Assembly (NCBI RefSeq): GCF_003601975.1
Contig: NZ_QZWZ01000017.1
Span: 62,001 to 126,000, forward strand
DNA from: Mesorhizobium waimense
GTDB lineage: Bacteria > Pseudomonadota > Alphaproteobacteria > Rhizobiales > Rhizobiaceae
DNA: 64,000 bases
Direction of reading: 5' to 3'
Made by a program: the position numbers and the translations under genes. This document shows, piece by piece, positions 52,630 through 60,470 of the stretch (the first letter of the stretch is position 1; each line of letters begins with the position of its first letter). The notes under the pieces were generated by a model that ran no database searches, was not told the origin of the DNA, and saw only the letters and a program-made list of their open reading frames with translations.

Positions 52630-52773
52630 GCAGAGGAAGTAAAGGGTAAGGCCTTCGTTCACATAGCCGACGGTCGTCGCCTGCGGCCAGCCGTCCGGCC
52701 TTAGCGTTGCAATCGTCATGATCCGATGCTGATCCAACAGCGTCTCGATCTTGTTCCTGATCTCTTCGTTCAT
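52627..52773 (-). pseudogene. N-terminal fragment of a pyridoxamine 5'-phosphate oxidase-like gene
   Basis: MNEEIRNKIETLLDQHRIMTIATLRPDGWPQATTVGYVNEGLTLYFLCS matches the start of PNPOx-like flavin proteins and then breaks at about 52627, exactly where the facing DUF1194 fragment ends. Both genes are cut at one junction, as expected for a deletion or inversion breakpoint. Confidence 0.7.
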
Positions 52774-53040
52774 CCGTTGTCTCCAGCGTCATTGCTGACA
52801 TCAACGCAATGGCGGGCAAGCGCGCCTCGGCCGCAATGGCTGATCCGGGTCAGGGCTTGCGGTAGAAGTCCTCCGTACGAAGAGCAGGCAAGGATCGACT
52901 CCGGTCAGTGGCTGATGGTCAGCTTATGAGACGCGCTGCCAATGACCGGTAGTGGCGCGACCGAGGCGGCCTGGGCATCGGCTCGGACTGTACCGCGGCG
53001 GAGCGTTCAACTTCTCAATCGGGTGGAAAGCGGAGCGCAC

Positions 53041-53793
53041 TTATCTCGCGCCCGCTGCTCCGAAGATCCTTCGGACGACCTTGTCAGCATCCGCATCAAA
53101 GCAGCGGCCGTGACTGAGCACGATCCGCCGAGGTCGCCATGATTGAATCTTTCCGATCGCAGCGTTCGCCTTCCCTCTCTGGACAAGCAGCGGCACACGC
53201 ATGCCGAAGAATATTCGGCCGTAGGGATGATACATCCCGGCAAGCTTGGTGGCCGTTCGCCATGGCTCGGCAATCTTGTTCAATTCGATGTTAATGATCG
53301 TGTCGGTGAGTATCAGCGTTCTTGAGACCTTGTGGAAGAAAATGAACTCCTTGAAATAGCCGCCAGGAAAGAGCAGCTGATCGATCTCCCGACGCCATTC
53401 TTCCGGCGCCCTGACGTCGAGGTCTCTCGTAAAGTCGACATCCACGTGCCGTGCCCGTGCCCGCCGGCGCACGCGTGGCGATGCCCAGGCGATCGTGTCA
53501 GGAAACGCTCTCGCCCATTCCCCGATGTGCGCATAGTGGAACTGGTTGGGCGACACGAGATGGCGAACCCTACCCAACCCGCGCAGCTCCTTGGCCAGCC
53601 TCTCGTCAAACTTGATCGGCGAATGGAGGAAGAGGTGGCCAGTCGAAAGGCGCACCACTGTCATTCGGGTCGTGAACGGGAGCGGCAGCCTGATTCCGCC
53701 TACAGTCAAATATTCGAATGGACCGTCGACGATGCCGATATCCGGCGCCAGCGGCTTATAGACGTTGATGGGTTCGTAGAGAGAGGCGCCCAT
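53041..53793 (-). CDS. DUF4336 family protein (metallo-beta-lactamase-like)
   Basis: 250 aa from ATG 53793 (MGASLYEPINVYKPLAPDIGIVDGP). The DUF4336 pattern includes RMTVVRLSTGHLFLHSPIKF, HLVSPNQFHYAHIGEWARAFPD (a variant of the HxHxDH metal loop), LILTDTIINIE and IVLSHGRCFDADA. The fold is lactamase-like but the metal motif is incomplete, so hydrolase activity is uncertain. No partner is seen nearby. The flanks on both sides are gene-poor. Confidence 0.8.
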   Translation of the reverse strand: MGASLYEPINVYKPLAPDIGIVDGPFEYLTVGGIRLPLPFTTRMTVVRLSTGHLFLHSPIKFDERLAKELRGLGRVRHLVSPNQFHYAHIGEWARAFPDTIAWASPRVRRRARARHVDVDFTRDLDVRAPEEWRREIDQLLFPGGYFKEFIFFHKVSRTLILTDTIINIELNKIAEPWRTATKLAGMYHPYGRIFFGMRVPLLVQRGKANAAIGKIQSWRPRRIVLSHGRCFDADADKVVRRIFGAAGAR

Positions 53794-54189
53794 GTGTTGT
53801 CGACCGCGAACATGCTGGGAACTGCCCAAACTACCGCGCGGGGCGCAGCCTGGCTAGCAGGCTAATTGTCCGCTTGGGGCCGGGAGCGGACCGGCAGCTT
53901 CTAGGCTGCAGACGTTAGCAGGCCGACATTCCGCGCTCCGCGAAATGCTCGCCCTGCGACCTCCCAAACTGTAGGTCTAGTCGGCACTTCGGGCCGGCGC
54001 GAGACAACCACATCAGCAAGCGTCCGAGCGTGGCGAGCATGTAGCGAACGCCGAAATCCCCCTGGCCTAGCCAGCGGTCTTCCCGATGCTGCGTTGGATC
54101 GCCGAACGACTGCATGACTTAGAGGAAGTCCATATACCCTTAGGAGCGCCTTCCGCGGGCGCCATAGGATGCGTCCGATGCCTCGCAAA
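53794..54189. other. Gene-poor region
   Basis: About 400 bp. A 66-codon minus-strand frame (53915-54115, MQSFGDPTQHREDRWLG) is open but unrecognised and lacks a clear ribosome site. Likely remnant DNA. Confidence 0.35.
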
Positions 54190-54534
54190 TCAAAATCCGT
54201 CGGGAGGAGCAAAGAAGCAGTTTGCGTGATCTTCGGTTGGGTGCAAGCAAATGTGAAAATGGCTGTCTCCGGACGGAATGGTGTCGCCATACGGAATTCG
54301 GAAAAAGTGTTGCCTTGTGACGAGGTGATGGTCGCCCGGATTGAGCAGCACTCTGAAACCATCAGGGCCGGTGCTCACACTGGTATTCGGAATTTCCTGG
54401 CAATCGCCTCTCTCTTGGTCGCCTCGGCAGCAAGCGGGTGGATAGGTCCATCCCGATTCGATGTCGTGGGCGCCAGCGCCATTCCAGCAAGACAGCATCG
54501 CTAGGGTAGCTGAGAAACACCAAGCGCGATTCAT
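54190..54534 (-). CDS. Small exported cysteine-rich protein, unknown function
   Basis: 114 aa. The signal peptide ends near residue 22 (WNGAGA-HD). The segment HDIESGWTYPPACCRGDQERGDCQEIP and the closing FHICLHPTEDHANCFFAPPDGF are, from memory, a recurrent pattern in short exported proteins of rhizobia and their phages. Five mature cysteines suggest disulfide bonds. No function known. Start ATG 54534. Confidence 0.65.
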   Translation of the reverse strand: MNRAWCFSATLAMLSCWNGAGAHDIESGWTYPPACCRGDQERGDCQEIPNTSVSTGPDGFRVLLNPGDHHLVTRQHFFRIPYGDTIPSGDSHFHICLHPTEDHANCFFAPPDGF

Positions 54535-54886
54535 CTGTCGTGTTCCGGCGGACAGCAGGTGGCAAATCCGCCGGCAAGTGTGAGCGAAGTCCTGCCGGAT
54601 GTAACGAAAGGACTCCGATCAAAGGGCGATATTTCCCCGATCGGCATCTTCGCAGGGCTCGGAACTCAGGTTAACAAAATGGCACTGAAAGGCCCCGCTC
54701 GTAGCCCAAGCGAAGGAGAGGCTCCCTTCCCTCTCTCGGAAAGCGTTTCCGATGCGCGTCATGCGAGTCGTCGCCTTGCCGCGTTCAACCCCGCGTCGCA
54801 ATAAGAACGCACCGAGGAGGCTGGGAGAGGACCGGCGGCTTGTGACAGCGCTGCACCTGCGCGCGGTTCGGTCCGCGCTGGCTGGC
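54535..54886. other. Gene-poor region
   Basis: About 350 bp between the small exported-protein gene and the regulator. An 81-codon plus frame (54559-54804) lacks family character. I see nothing certain. Confidence 0.35.
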
Positions 54887-56413
54887 TCATTCAGGAAGCC
54901 CTGCCGTTCGCAAGGCTGTTGCCAGCGCGTCCATCAAGTACGGCCGAAACAGGTTAGTTCGCACGTAGCCGCCGACCGAGAAATTCGGCGCCACCTCGAT
55001 CAGTCGTCGTGCCGCAGAGTGCGCGGCTTCGACATTGCCAAGGCCGACGTGGCTGGCCGCCAGATAGGCGTACGGGATGCTGAAGCCGGGATTGGCCCGG
55101 ACCGCCAGAGCGGCGTATCTGGCCGCGTCGGCAAAGGCTTCGGCAAAGAGGTGGGTCAGGGCGAGTGCGCAGTAGGGATGGTAGCTCAGCGGATCGTCGA
55201 GCGGGCTCAGCCGCAGCGCCTTGTGCGCATGTTCCACCGACCGCTGGTGTCGCTCGCTGTGGGCACTGACCAAAGCGCTGAAGCCAAAGGCCAAGGCCGA
55301 ATTGTGGTTCAATGCGAGGGCCCGGTCGAGCACCTCGAGGGCGGTGTCGTAGTCCCGGGTGAGGTTCGCGCGGACGAACGCGCCGATGCTCATCGCCTGC
55401 GGGTCGTCGCTGTTGATGCCTAACGCAATGTCGGCGTGGTTGAGTGCGGCCGCCTTGTCTGCGGGATCCAAACCGTTGCGGAGGTAGCGCTGCTCGTAAC
55501 ACCATGCGGCGTAGCCATGCGCAGCGACATAGTCCGGCTGAAGCTCGATCGAGCGCGCCAGCAGTTGCAGGGCCTTGTCCGTCTCGACGGGCGTGTTCGC
55601 ATGCGCGTGCGGCAGGGCCCGAAGGTAGAGATCGTACGCGTCCAGACTTTCGGGCCGCTTGCGGCGCGCGCGCTCGATCTCCGCACGACGGACACTCGGT
55701 TCGATCGAGCCCACGATCTGCTCGGTCAACCGATCCTGGAGTTCGAACACGTCCGTTACCGCGCCCTCGAACCTGTCGGCCCAGACATGAGTGGCCGATG
55801 CACCGTCGACAAGCTGGGCATTCATCCTAAGTCTCCCCCCGGACTGCCGCAAGCTGCCCTGCAGCAGGTAGCGAACGCGTAGTTCAGCGGCGATTGTGCG
55901 CGGATCGGCTTTCTCGCCCCTGAAGCCGAAGGAGGAATTGCGTGCGATGACGAACAGGCCCGGGATCTTCGAGAGGTTGGTGATGATGTCCTCGACCAGG
56001 CCATCGGCGAAGTAGTCATGGGGCTCGTCGCCGCTCATGGTGGCGAACGGCAGCACGGCGATCGAAGGGCCGACGAGCGCACTCTCGTCGCCACCCTCCA
56101 GCGACAGGCGGTAGCCCCGCCGCGAGACGGTGGCCAAGACCGCATGCCGTTGGTCGCCGAGCGCTCGCCGGATCTCGTGGATGCATTGAACGAGACTGTC
56201 GTCGGTAACGGCGGCGCCTCCCCAGACGGCTTCAAGCAACTCGGCCTTGCTGACCAGCCTGTTCGCGTTCTGGACGAGGTGGCGAAGGACCGCAAAGGCC
56301 TGCGGCCTGAGGGCGATTGCGTCGCCGTTGCCAAGACGGAGCGTCTCGCCTTCCAGGTCAACGACAACCTTGTCGTTGAGGACAAGGGTGGCAGTTGCTG
56401 GCGAACCGACCAT
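54887..56413 (-). CDS. Winged-helix / TolB-like / TPR transcriptional regulator
   Basis: 508 aa from ATG 56413 (MVGSPATATLVLNDKVVVDLEG). Residues 10-110 form an OmpR/CadC-type DNA-binding domain (VSKAELLEAVWGGAAVTDDSLVQCIHEIRRALG, RRGYRLSLEGG), closely similar to that of the STAND regulator at 42944. Residues 120-250 are a TolB/FlgO-like domain (IAVLPFATMSGDEPHDYFADGLVEDIITNLSKIPGLFVIARNSSFGFRG). Residues 270-500 hold about six TPR units. No membrane helix is evident. The arrangement suits a DNA-binding scaffold that senses a protein or small ligand. The reading from 56653 adds an 80-residue leader without support. Confidence 0.85.
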   Translation of the reverse strand: MVGSPATATLVLNDKVVVDLEGETLRLGNGDAIALRPQAFAVLRHLVQNANRLVSKAELLEAVWGGAAVTDDSLVQCIHEIRRALGDQRHAVLATVSRRGYRLSLEGGDESALVGPSIAVLPFATMSGDEPHDYFADGLVEDIITNLSKIPGLFVIARNSSFGFRGEKADPRTIAAELRVRYLLQGSLRQSGGRLRMNAQLVDGASATHVWADRFEGAVTDVFELQDRLTEQIVGSIEPSVRRAEIERARRKRPESLDAYDLYLRALPHAHANTPVETDKALQLLARSIELQPDYVAAHGYAAWCYEQRYLRNGLDPADKAAALNHADIALGINSDDPQAMSIGAFVRANLTRDYDTALEVLDRALALNHNSALAFGFSALVSAHSERHQRSVEHAHKALRLSPLDDPLSYHPYCALALTHLFAEAFADAARYAALAVRANPGFSIPYAYLAASHVGLGNVEAAHSAARRLIEVAPNFSVGGYVRTNLFRPYLMDALATALRTAGLPE

Positions 56414-56886
56414 GACGATCCCCACGTGTGACGGATTCCGTCGCCTAGCATACACTAGGACTTCGCCGACGGCTCTCCATCCTTTCAGGGCTCTGGCCGG
56501 CGCAATTTCGGCAAACGATCGGAACTCGCCCGTTACTCGGACGAGGGTCGTCGCAACGAAGCACGACCGCGCAGGAGGGGATAAACGATGTCTGCCACCC
56601 GATCTTGTCCGGTCGCTCCGCGATCGCTGCGTGACGCTACTGGTAGCCGCCATTTGCGGTTCGGTGCTTCCCGGGTCGACCGCGGCGGGTGAGTGTGATT
56701 TTTCATGGAATGAGGGCCCCGTTTTGGAGTGCGCCCCTGAAACCCTCGATAAGACCGCCTCTCGCCCCAGTCGCTAGCAAGAATCATTTGGCACGGCAGC
56801 TTTGGAGAAGTTTCAATGGCGCACTGAATGACCGATATGAGGCGCGTAGCATCCACGGCTCCACTCGGAAATGGAGCCGCTTCTGG
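56414..56886. other. Intergenic region with a possible truncated exported peptide
   Basis: About 470 bp upstream of the regulator. A plus-strand frame ending at 56777 has a signal-like stretch (VTLLVAAICGSVLPGSTAAGECDF) with no good start, perhaps the first part of a lost exported protein. Confidence 0.35.
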
Positions 56887-57520
56887 TTATACTTCCGTGG
56901 CCTCGGAGAGTTCGAGTGCATCTTCTACGTCGACGCCGAGATACCGGACTGTGTTCTCGATTTTGGTGTGGCCCAGCAGAATCTGAACAGCGCGGAGGTT
57001 ACCCGTCGCCTTGTAAATGATCGACACCTTAGTACGCCGCAGCGAATGCGTGCCGTATTCCTGAGGTCGAAGTCCGATCGCCGCAACCCATTCGTCCACG
57101 AGGCGGGCATACTGCCTCGTGCTGATGTGACCCGTTATGTTGATCCTGCTCGGGAATGCATAGTCGTCGACCGTACCGCCGCGCCGTTCCAGCCATGCGA
57201 GAAGACTGGAGCGTGCGTCGCTCATCAACTCGAACTGCACCGGTCGGCCTGTTTTCTGTTGCACGACCATCGCGCGGGGCCGAATCTCCGGCCCGAGAAC
57301 CAAGGTGCCGATTTTGATCTTGACGAGATCGCAGCCGCGCAACTTGCTGTCGATCGCTAGATCAAAAAGGGCTCGATCGCGCAAGCGCCGCTCCCTGTCG
57401 AGAAAGAATCGGATCGCCCATATCTGTCGAGGTTTTCAGCGGGCGTTTCGTCCCGACTTTCTTGCCCGCGTTCCATGCACGGTGGTCGGGAGCGGTGGGG
57501 TCATAGTGCGAATGTCCCAT
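56887..57520 (-). pseudogene. Small tyrosine recombinase with a one-base frameshift
   Basis: ATG 57520 follows GGAGGAGAAAAGAT and reads MGHSHYDPTAPDHRAWNAGKKVGTKRPLK, then loses frame. Skipping one A of the AAAA run (minus strand; 57433-57436) gives PRQIWAIRFFLDRERRLRDRALFDLAIDSKLRGCDLVKIK and continues to 56887, about 210 aa in all. The catalytic set is visible: R in KLRGCD, H-x-x-R in THSLRR, H in LLGHTKIENT and Y in VRYLGV. It lacks an N-terminal arm-binding domain, as do short integrase homologues common in rhizobia. The slip is either a pseudogene mutation, a sequencing error in a homopolymer, or programmed frameshifting. Confidence 0.8.
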
Positions 57521-57901
57521 ATCTTTTCTCCTCCGCCATGATTGGCCACGGAAGGAACGCCCAGATGCTTTCCAGTTGGGGGCCGTCAGCGGAATGGCCG
57601 GTTGTCGGTAACTTCGCCCCGAAAGCGGAAGGGCAGGTTTCGGCCCATTGAAGTCATTCGACAACTGTCGGCGATTGAATGCGTTTGGCTCGAAGCAGAC
57701 ATAGTTTATATGGCGCGCCCTCAGATGAGCGCCATCTGCAAAATCGCGAAGGGTTGGTAGGCGCCGGAAACGTGCCGACCTGGGCTGGCGGGTGCAATGG
57801 CAGCAATACCGTGTCGCAGGTTGATAGTAATGCTTCTGCCTGCTGCATCGAGCAGCCTGGATGCTTTTCCATTTTTTCTGTGGGGATATCTGTCTGTGGG
57901 G
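57521..57901. other. Gene-poor region at the right end of the island
   Basis: Nearly 400 bp after the integrase start. No frame has family character. Confidence 0.35.
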
Positions 57902-57937
57902 TAGGCAATCTTCGGGTTGCCTAACTCATTGTTTTTT
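57902..57937 (+). terminator. Hairpin with T tract beside the tRNA-Pro fragment
   Basis: taggcaa (57902-57908) pairs with ttgccta (57917-57923) across tcttcggg; six T follow at 57932-57937. It may be a terminator carried from the donor locus. Confidence 0.4.
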
Positions 57938-57943
57938 CTTGTT

Positions 57944-57988
57944 GGAGTGGCAGGATTTGAACCTGCGACCCCCTCGTCCCGAACGATG
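57944..57988 (-). tRNA. 3' half of a tRNA-Pro (CGG), truncated
   Basis: On the minus strand, TCGTTCGGGACGAGG forms the anticodon arm with CGG in the loop, GCAGGTTCAAATCCTGC the T-arm, and CACTCC the 3' acceptor strand. The sequence before the anticodon arm is unrelated, and no CCA follows. It is therefore not a functional tRNA. Such halves starting at the anticodon loop are typical att footprints of integrases. Confidence 0.75.
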
Positions 57989-58241
57989 GAATTCACTTCA
58001 GAGCAAGCAGCATTGCCGTCAACGGTTTCGGTTGCCTTCCTCTCTGATCCAGCTGTGCCTCGCTTGGCGAGATCATGGAGACGCGCTACTGAGCGGTCTC
58101 GAATGGTCCCGTTTGCCGTTGAAAAAATGCTCTTCTAAGTCGGTTTTGGTGAGACAAGTCCGACGAAAAGCATAAGGATTCTGATGGGCTCATTCTGCCC
58201 CACCTTCAAAATTGACCATTGAAAAGGTTCATTTTTTGCTC

Positions 58242-58260
58242 CCCGGCTAGGGGCACCATT
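58242..58260. other. attR: copy of tRNA-Leu 3' end
   Basis: An exact 19-bp repeat of the 3' end of tRNA-Leu, cccggctaggggcaccatt, with no tRNA body in front. It marks the right border of the island; chromosomal genes resume after it. Confidence 0.85.
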
Positions 58261-58350
58261 TTTCACGCAACAGCCTCGGGATTGAGTCGGGCTGAAGCGA
58301 CAGAAGCGGGGTCTCGCCCCGCCTCTGCCGTCAACTGGACCCGTGAGCCA

Positions 58351-58965
58351 CTACATCTTCATCGGTCCCGGCACCATCTTGGTCGGCTCCTCCGGCATCG
58401 GAAACGAGTAGTTTTCGCATTTCACGTCCGGGTTCGTCGGGCTGAACATTCCGTTAGGGTTGTCCTTGAACAGCCAGGCGTGCAGATCGTAGTGGTGGAA
58501 CTCCTTCGGGATGAGCGGATAGTGCCCCTCCATCGGTCCCATGAACGTCTGTCCAAAGAGTTCCGGCGGCGCCTTGGTGTCGGGAGTCAGGGGCACCAGC
58601 CATTCCACTCCGACCAGGCGCAAGCCGCCATCGACCGGCTCGTAGATCAGAACGTTGGGGCGCATCGGATCGACTGTCGGGCCGATGCTGGGAACATTGA
58701 CGAAATGAATGCCCATCGCGCCCTTCGGGTAGTCCATCGTTCCGGGTACCTTTTCTCCGCTGTAGGAGACGCATCCGACCGTCGACAGGTAGAGGTCGCG
58801 AATGGCGGCCTTGTAGTCTTCATATTTGGCCAGCGATTGTTTCAAGGCGTCGATCTCGGCCTTGTTGGGTTCTGCGGCCTGAGCTGCGGCCGCGCCCAGA
58901 CATACGCCGACGAGACCTATCGAAATGAGGATCCCGCGACGCCCAAGACTAGCTATCTTCGTCAT
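58351..58965 (-). CDS. Exported protein, unknown function
   Basis: 204 aa from ATG 58965, behind GGGAGGAGTGC. The signal peptide ends near residue 31 (GVCLGAAAAQAA-EP). The mature part (AEIDALKQSLAKYEDYKAAIRDLYLSTVGCVSYSGEKV, MGIHFVNVPSIGPTVDPMRPNVLIYEPVDGGLRLVGVEW, EFHHYDLHAWLFKDNPNGMFSPTNPDVKC) has two cysteines and a His-rich segment and, from memory, resembles a widespread uncharacterised family of periplasmic proteins. It lies just outside the island. Confidence 0.7.
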   Translation of the reverse strand: MTKIASLGRRGILISIGLVGVCLGAAAAQAAEPNKAEIDALKQSLAKYEDYKAAIRDLYLSTVGCVSYSGEKVPGTMDYPKGAMGIHFVNVPSIGPTVDPMRPNVLIYEPVDGGLRLVGVEWLVPLTPDTKAPPELFGQTFMGPMEGHYPLIPKEFHHYDLHAWLFKDNPNGMFSPTNPDVKCENYSFPMPEEPTKMVPGPMKM

Positions 58966-59189
58966 GCACTCCTCCCAGATTTTGGTTCTGGCCGTGCAAG
59001 ACCGAGGCGCAAATGATGCTAACCGCGCGGCCAACTCTACCGCCTCGTCCCCGTTGGAACTGTATCGATGCTAATCCTTCCCACTGCGTGGGAACAGCAA
59101 CCCTTATGACTTAAGCCAAAAGGCTCGTTGGTCGGAAAAGGGCACTCGAAAAAGTCGGAAAACCGCTACGCACTTTTCCTAAAGTCGCT

Positions 59190-60470
59190 CTAGCGCCGCC
59201 CCAGCAGGCTCTTCATGCGGTTGCGCAGCAGGCGCGCCATGTTGCGGGTTTCGCGGTAGAGATGCAGCTGCGACGCCGCCTGGCGCACCTGGCGGTCGGC
59301 GTCCGGCGAGAGCCCGATCACCAGCGTGCCCATCGGCTTGCGCTCGCTCCACAGCCGGCTCATCACCGGATGGTCGGGCACGGCGCAGGAATCGGTCATC
59401 ACGATGTTGGGATCGTCGAGATGCTGCCTGGTGACCTCGATCATCAGCAGCGTGCCCGGCGAATAGGCCGACAGCGTCTCGTCATAGGCTGTCTTCCAGG
59501 TATAGGCGACGCCGGCCTCGACGAAAACGATCAGGCAGGCGACGGCGCGGCCGTCGAGCGTCAGCGAGTGGATGCGGCAGAGATCCTGTTCGGCCAGCCG
59601 GTGCACGGCCTCGCGGGCGAAGGCGGCGCGGAAGCGGTCGATCGCCATGGCCGTGCGCTCGCGGCCCTTCCAGCCCGCCGCCTCCAGCGTCAGGAAGCTT
59701 TCGATGGCATGGCGGATCTCGTCGGGCCCGCGCGCCACGACGTGCTCGAGCTTGCCAAGGTCGGCAAGGCGCCGCTTCAGGCGGCGGAATTCGCGATGGT
59801 GGTGCGCGCGCAGCGAGGCCTTGAGATACTCCTCGCCTTCGGCCTCGCTTTCGAGCACCGGGCGTTCCAGTCTGCCCGTGGTGACCATGGTCAGGCCGCG
59901 CGTCTCGGCAACAGTGGTGAGCAGGCTCTCGACCGGGCCGTCGAGCCGGATGTCGGGTAGCACAAAGACCTTCGGCAGCTTGAGATGTGGCCGCGACAGC
60001 ATCGAGAAGAAATCCTCGATGACGCCGACCGGGTCGTCGCGGTCGACCAAAGGCGTGCCGATCGGACCGAACGGGCTCGACCAGGTGCGCATCACGGGAA
60101 CGCCGAGCGGGATCGCCGGCCGCTCGACCGAGAACGGCACCAGGAGGCGCAGCCGGTTGCGGTATTCGTCGCCGTCGCGGATCACAGCGAGGCGCACTTC
60201 ACGGTCTTCAAGCCTTGGCATCGCCGGGGCAAGGAAGCGCGGGTTGAAAAAGACGTTGGGTTCGATCGTGCGGGTGCAGAGATAGTCCAGTTCCTCGACC
60301 AGATCGAAGCCGGCAGAGGCCGGGTAGATGGCAAGCTTGCGCTCGGGCCGGTTGTTGGCGAGAATCTCGATATGGGCGGGATCGGCCTCGCGCGCCAGGC
60401 CGGCAAGGCCGGACACCATGGCGCCGGCGGGGCCGCCGCTGGTTTCCTCAAGCAACGGGACGGCGGCCAT
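59190..60470 (-). CDS. GNAT-fold acetyltransferase (Acetyltransf_6/FemAB-like), polysaccharide-associated
   Basis: 426 aa, cytoplasmic. The N-terminal half carries NRPERKLAIYPASAGFDLVEELDYLCTRTIEPNVFFNPRFLAPAMPRL, and the C-terminal half the second GNAT-like domain with KASLRAHHHREFRRLKRRLADLG and YTWKTAYDETLSAYSPGTLLMIEVTRQHLDD, the pattern of BcsL/Acetyltransf_6 proteins that modify cellulose or other exopolysaccharides. ATG 60470 overlaps the flippase stop by one base, so translation is coupled and both act in one pathway. The reading from 60857 is not supported. Confidence 0.82.
   Translation of the reverse strand: MAAVPLLEETSGGPAGAMVSGLAGLAREADPAHIEILANNRPERKLAIYPASAGFDLVEELDYLCTRTIEPNVFFNPRFLAPAMPRLEDREVRLAVIRDGDEYRNRLRLLVPFSVERPAIPLGVPVMRTWSSPFGPIGTPLVDRDDPVGVIEDFFSMLSRPHLKLPKVFVLPDIRLDGPVESLLTTVAETRGLTMVTTGRLERPVLESEAEGEEYLKASLRAHHHREFRRLKRRLADLGKLEHVVARGPDEIRHAIESFLTLEAAGWKGRERTAMAIDRFRAAFAREAVHRLAEQDLCRIHSLTLDGRAVACLIVFVEAGVAYTWKTAYDETLSAYSPGTLLMIEVTRQHLDDPNIVMTDSCAVPDHPVMSRLWSERKPMGTLVIGLSPDADRQVRQAASQLHLYRETRNMARLLRNRMKSLLGRR

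Larger units (their letters stand above)
30606..58260. mobile_element. Genomic island integrated at tRNA-Leu(CAA), about 27.7 kb
   Basis: It is bounded by the 19-bp direct repeat of the tRNA-Leu 3' end. It contains a decayed integrase next to the left end and a frameshifted integrase near the right end, a partial third tRNA-Leu copy at 32832, and a 3' half of tRNA-Pro near 57944. Its cargo (cytochromes, regulators, transport and oxidation genes) is interspersed with truncated genes, unlike the tidy operons outside. No conjugation, replication or plasmid-maintenance genes are visible, so it is probably immobile on its own and composite in origin. Confidence 0.82.

Noticed and set aside
57721..57996. 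91-codon minus-strand frame beginning MNSIVRDEGVAGSNPATPT
   Set aside because: It is translation of the tRNA-Pro fragment.
30606..58260. CRISPR array or known defence cassette in the island
   Set aside because: No regularly spaced repeats and no cas, restriction-modification or toxin-antitoxin genes were seen. The STAND protein has a DNA-binding rather than an effector domain.
30606..58260. Integrative conjugative element or symbiosis island
   Set aside because: No relaxase, type IV secretion, nod, nif or fix gene lies between the att sites.
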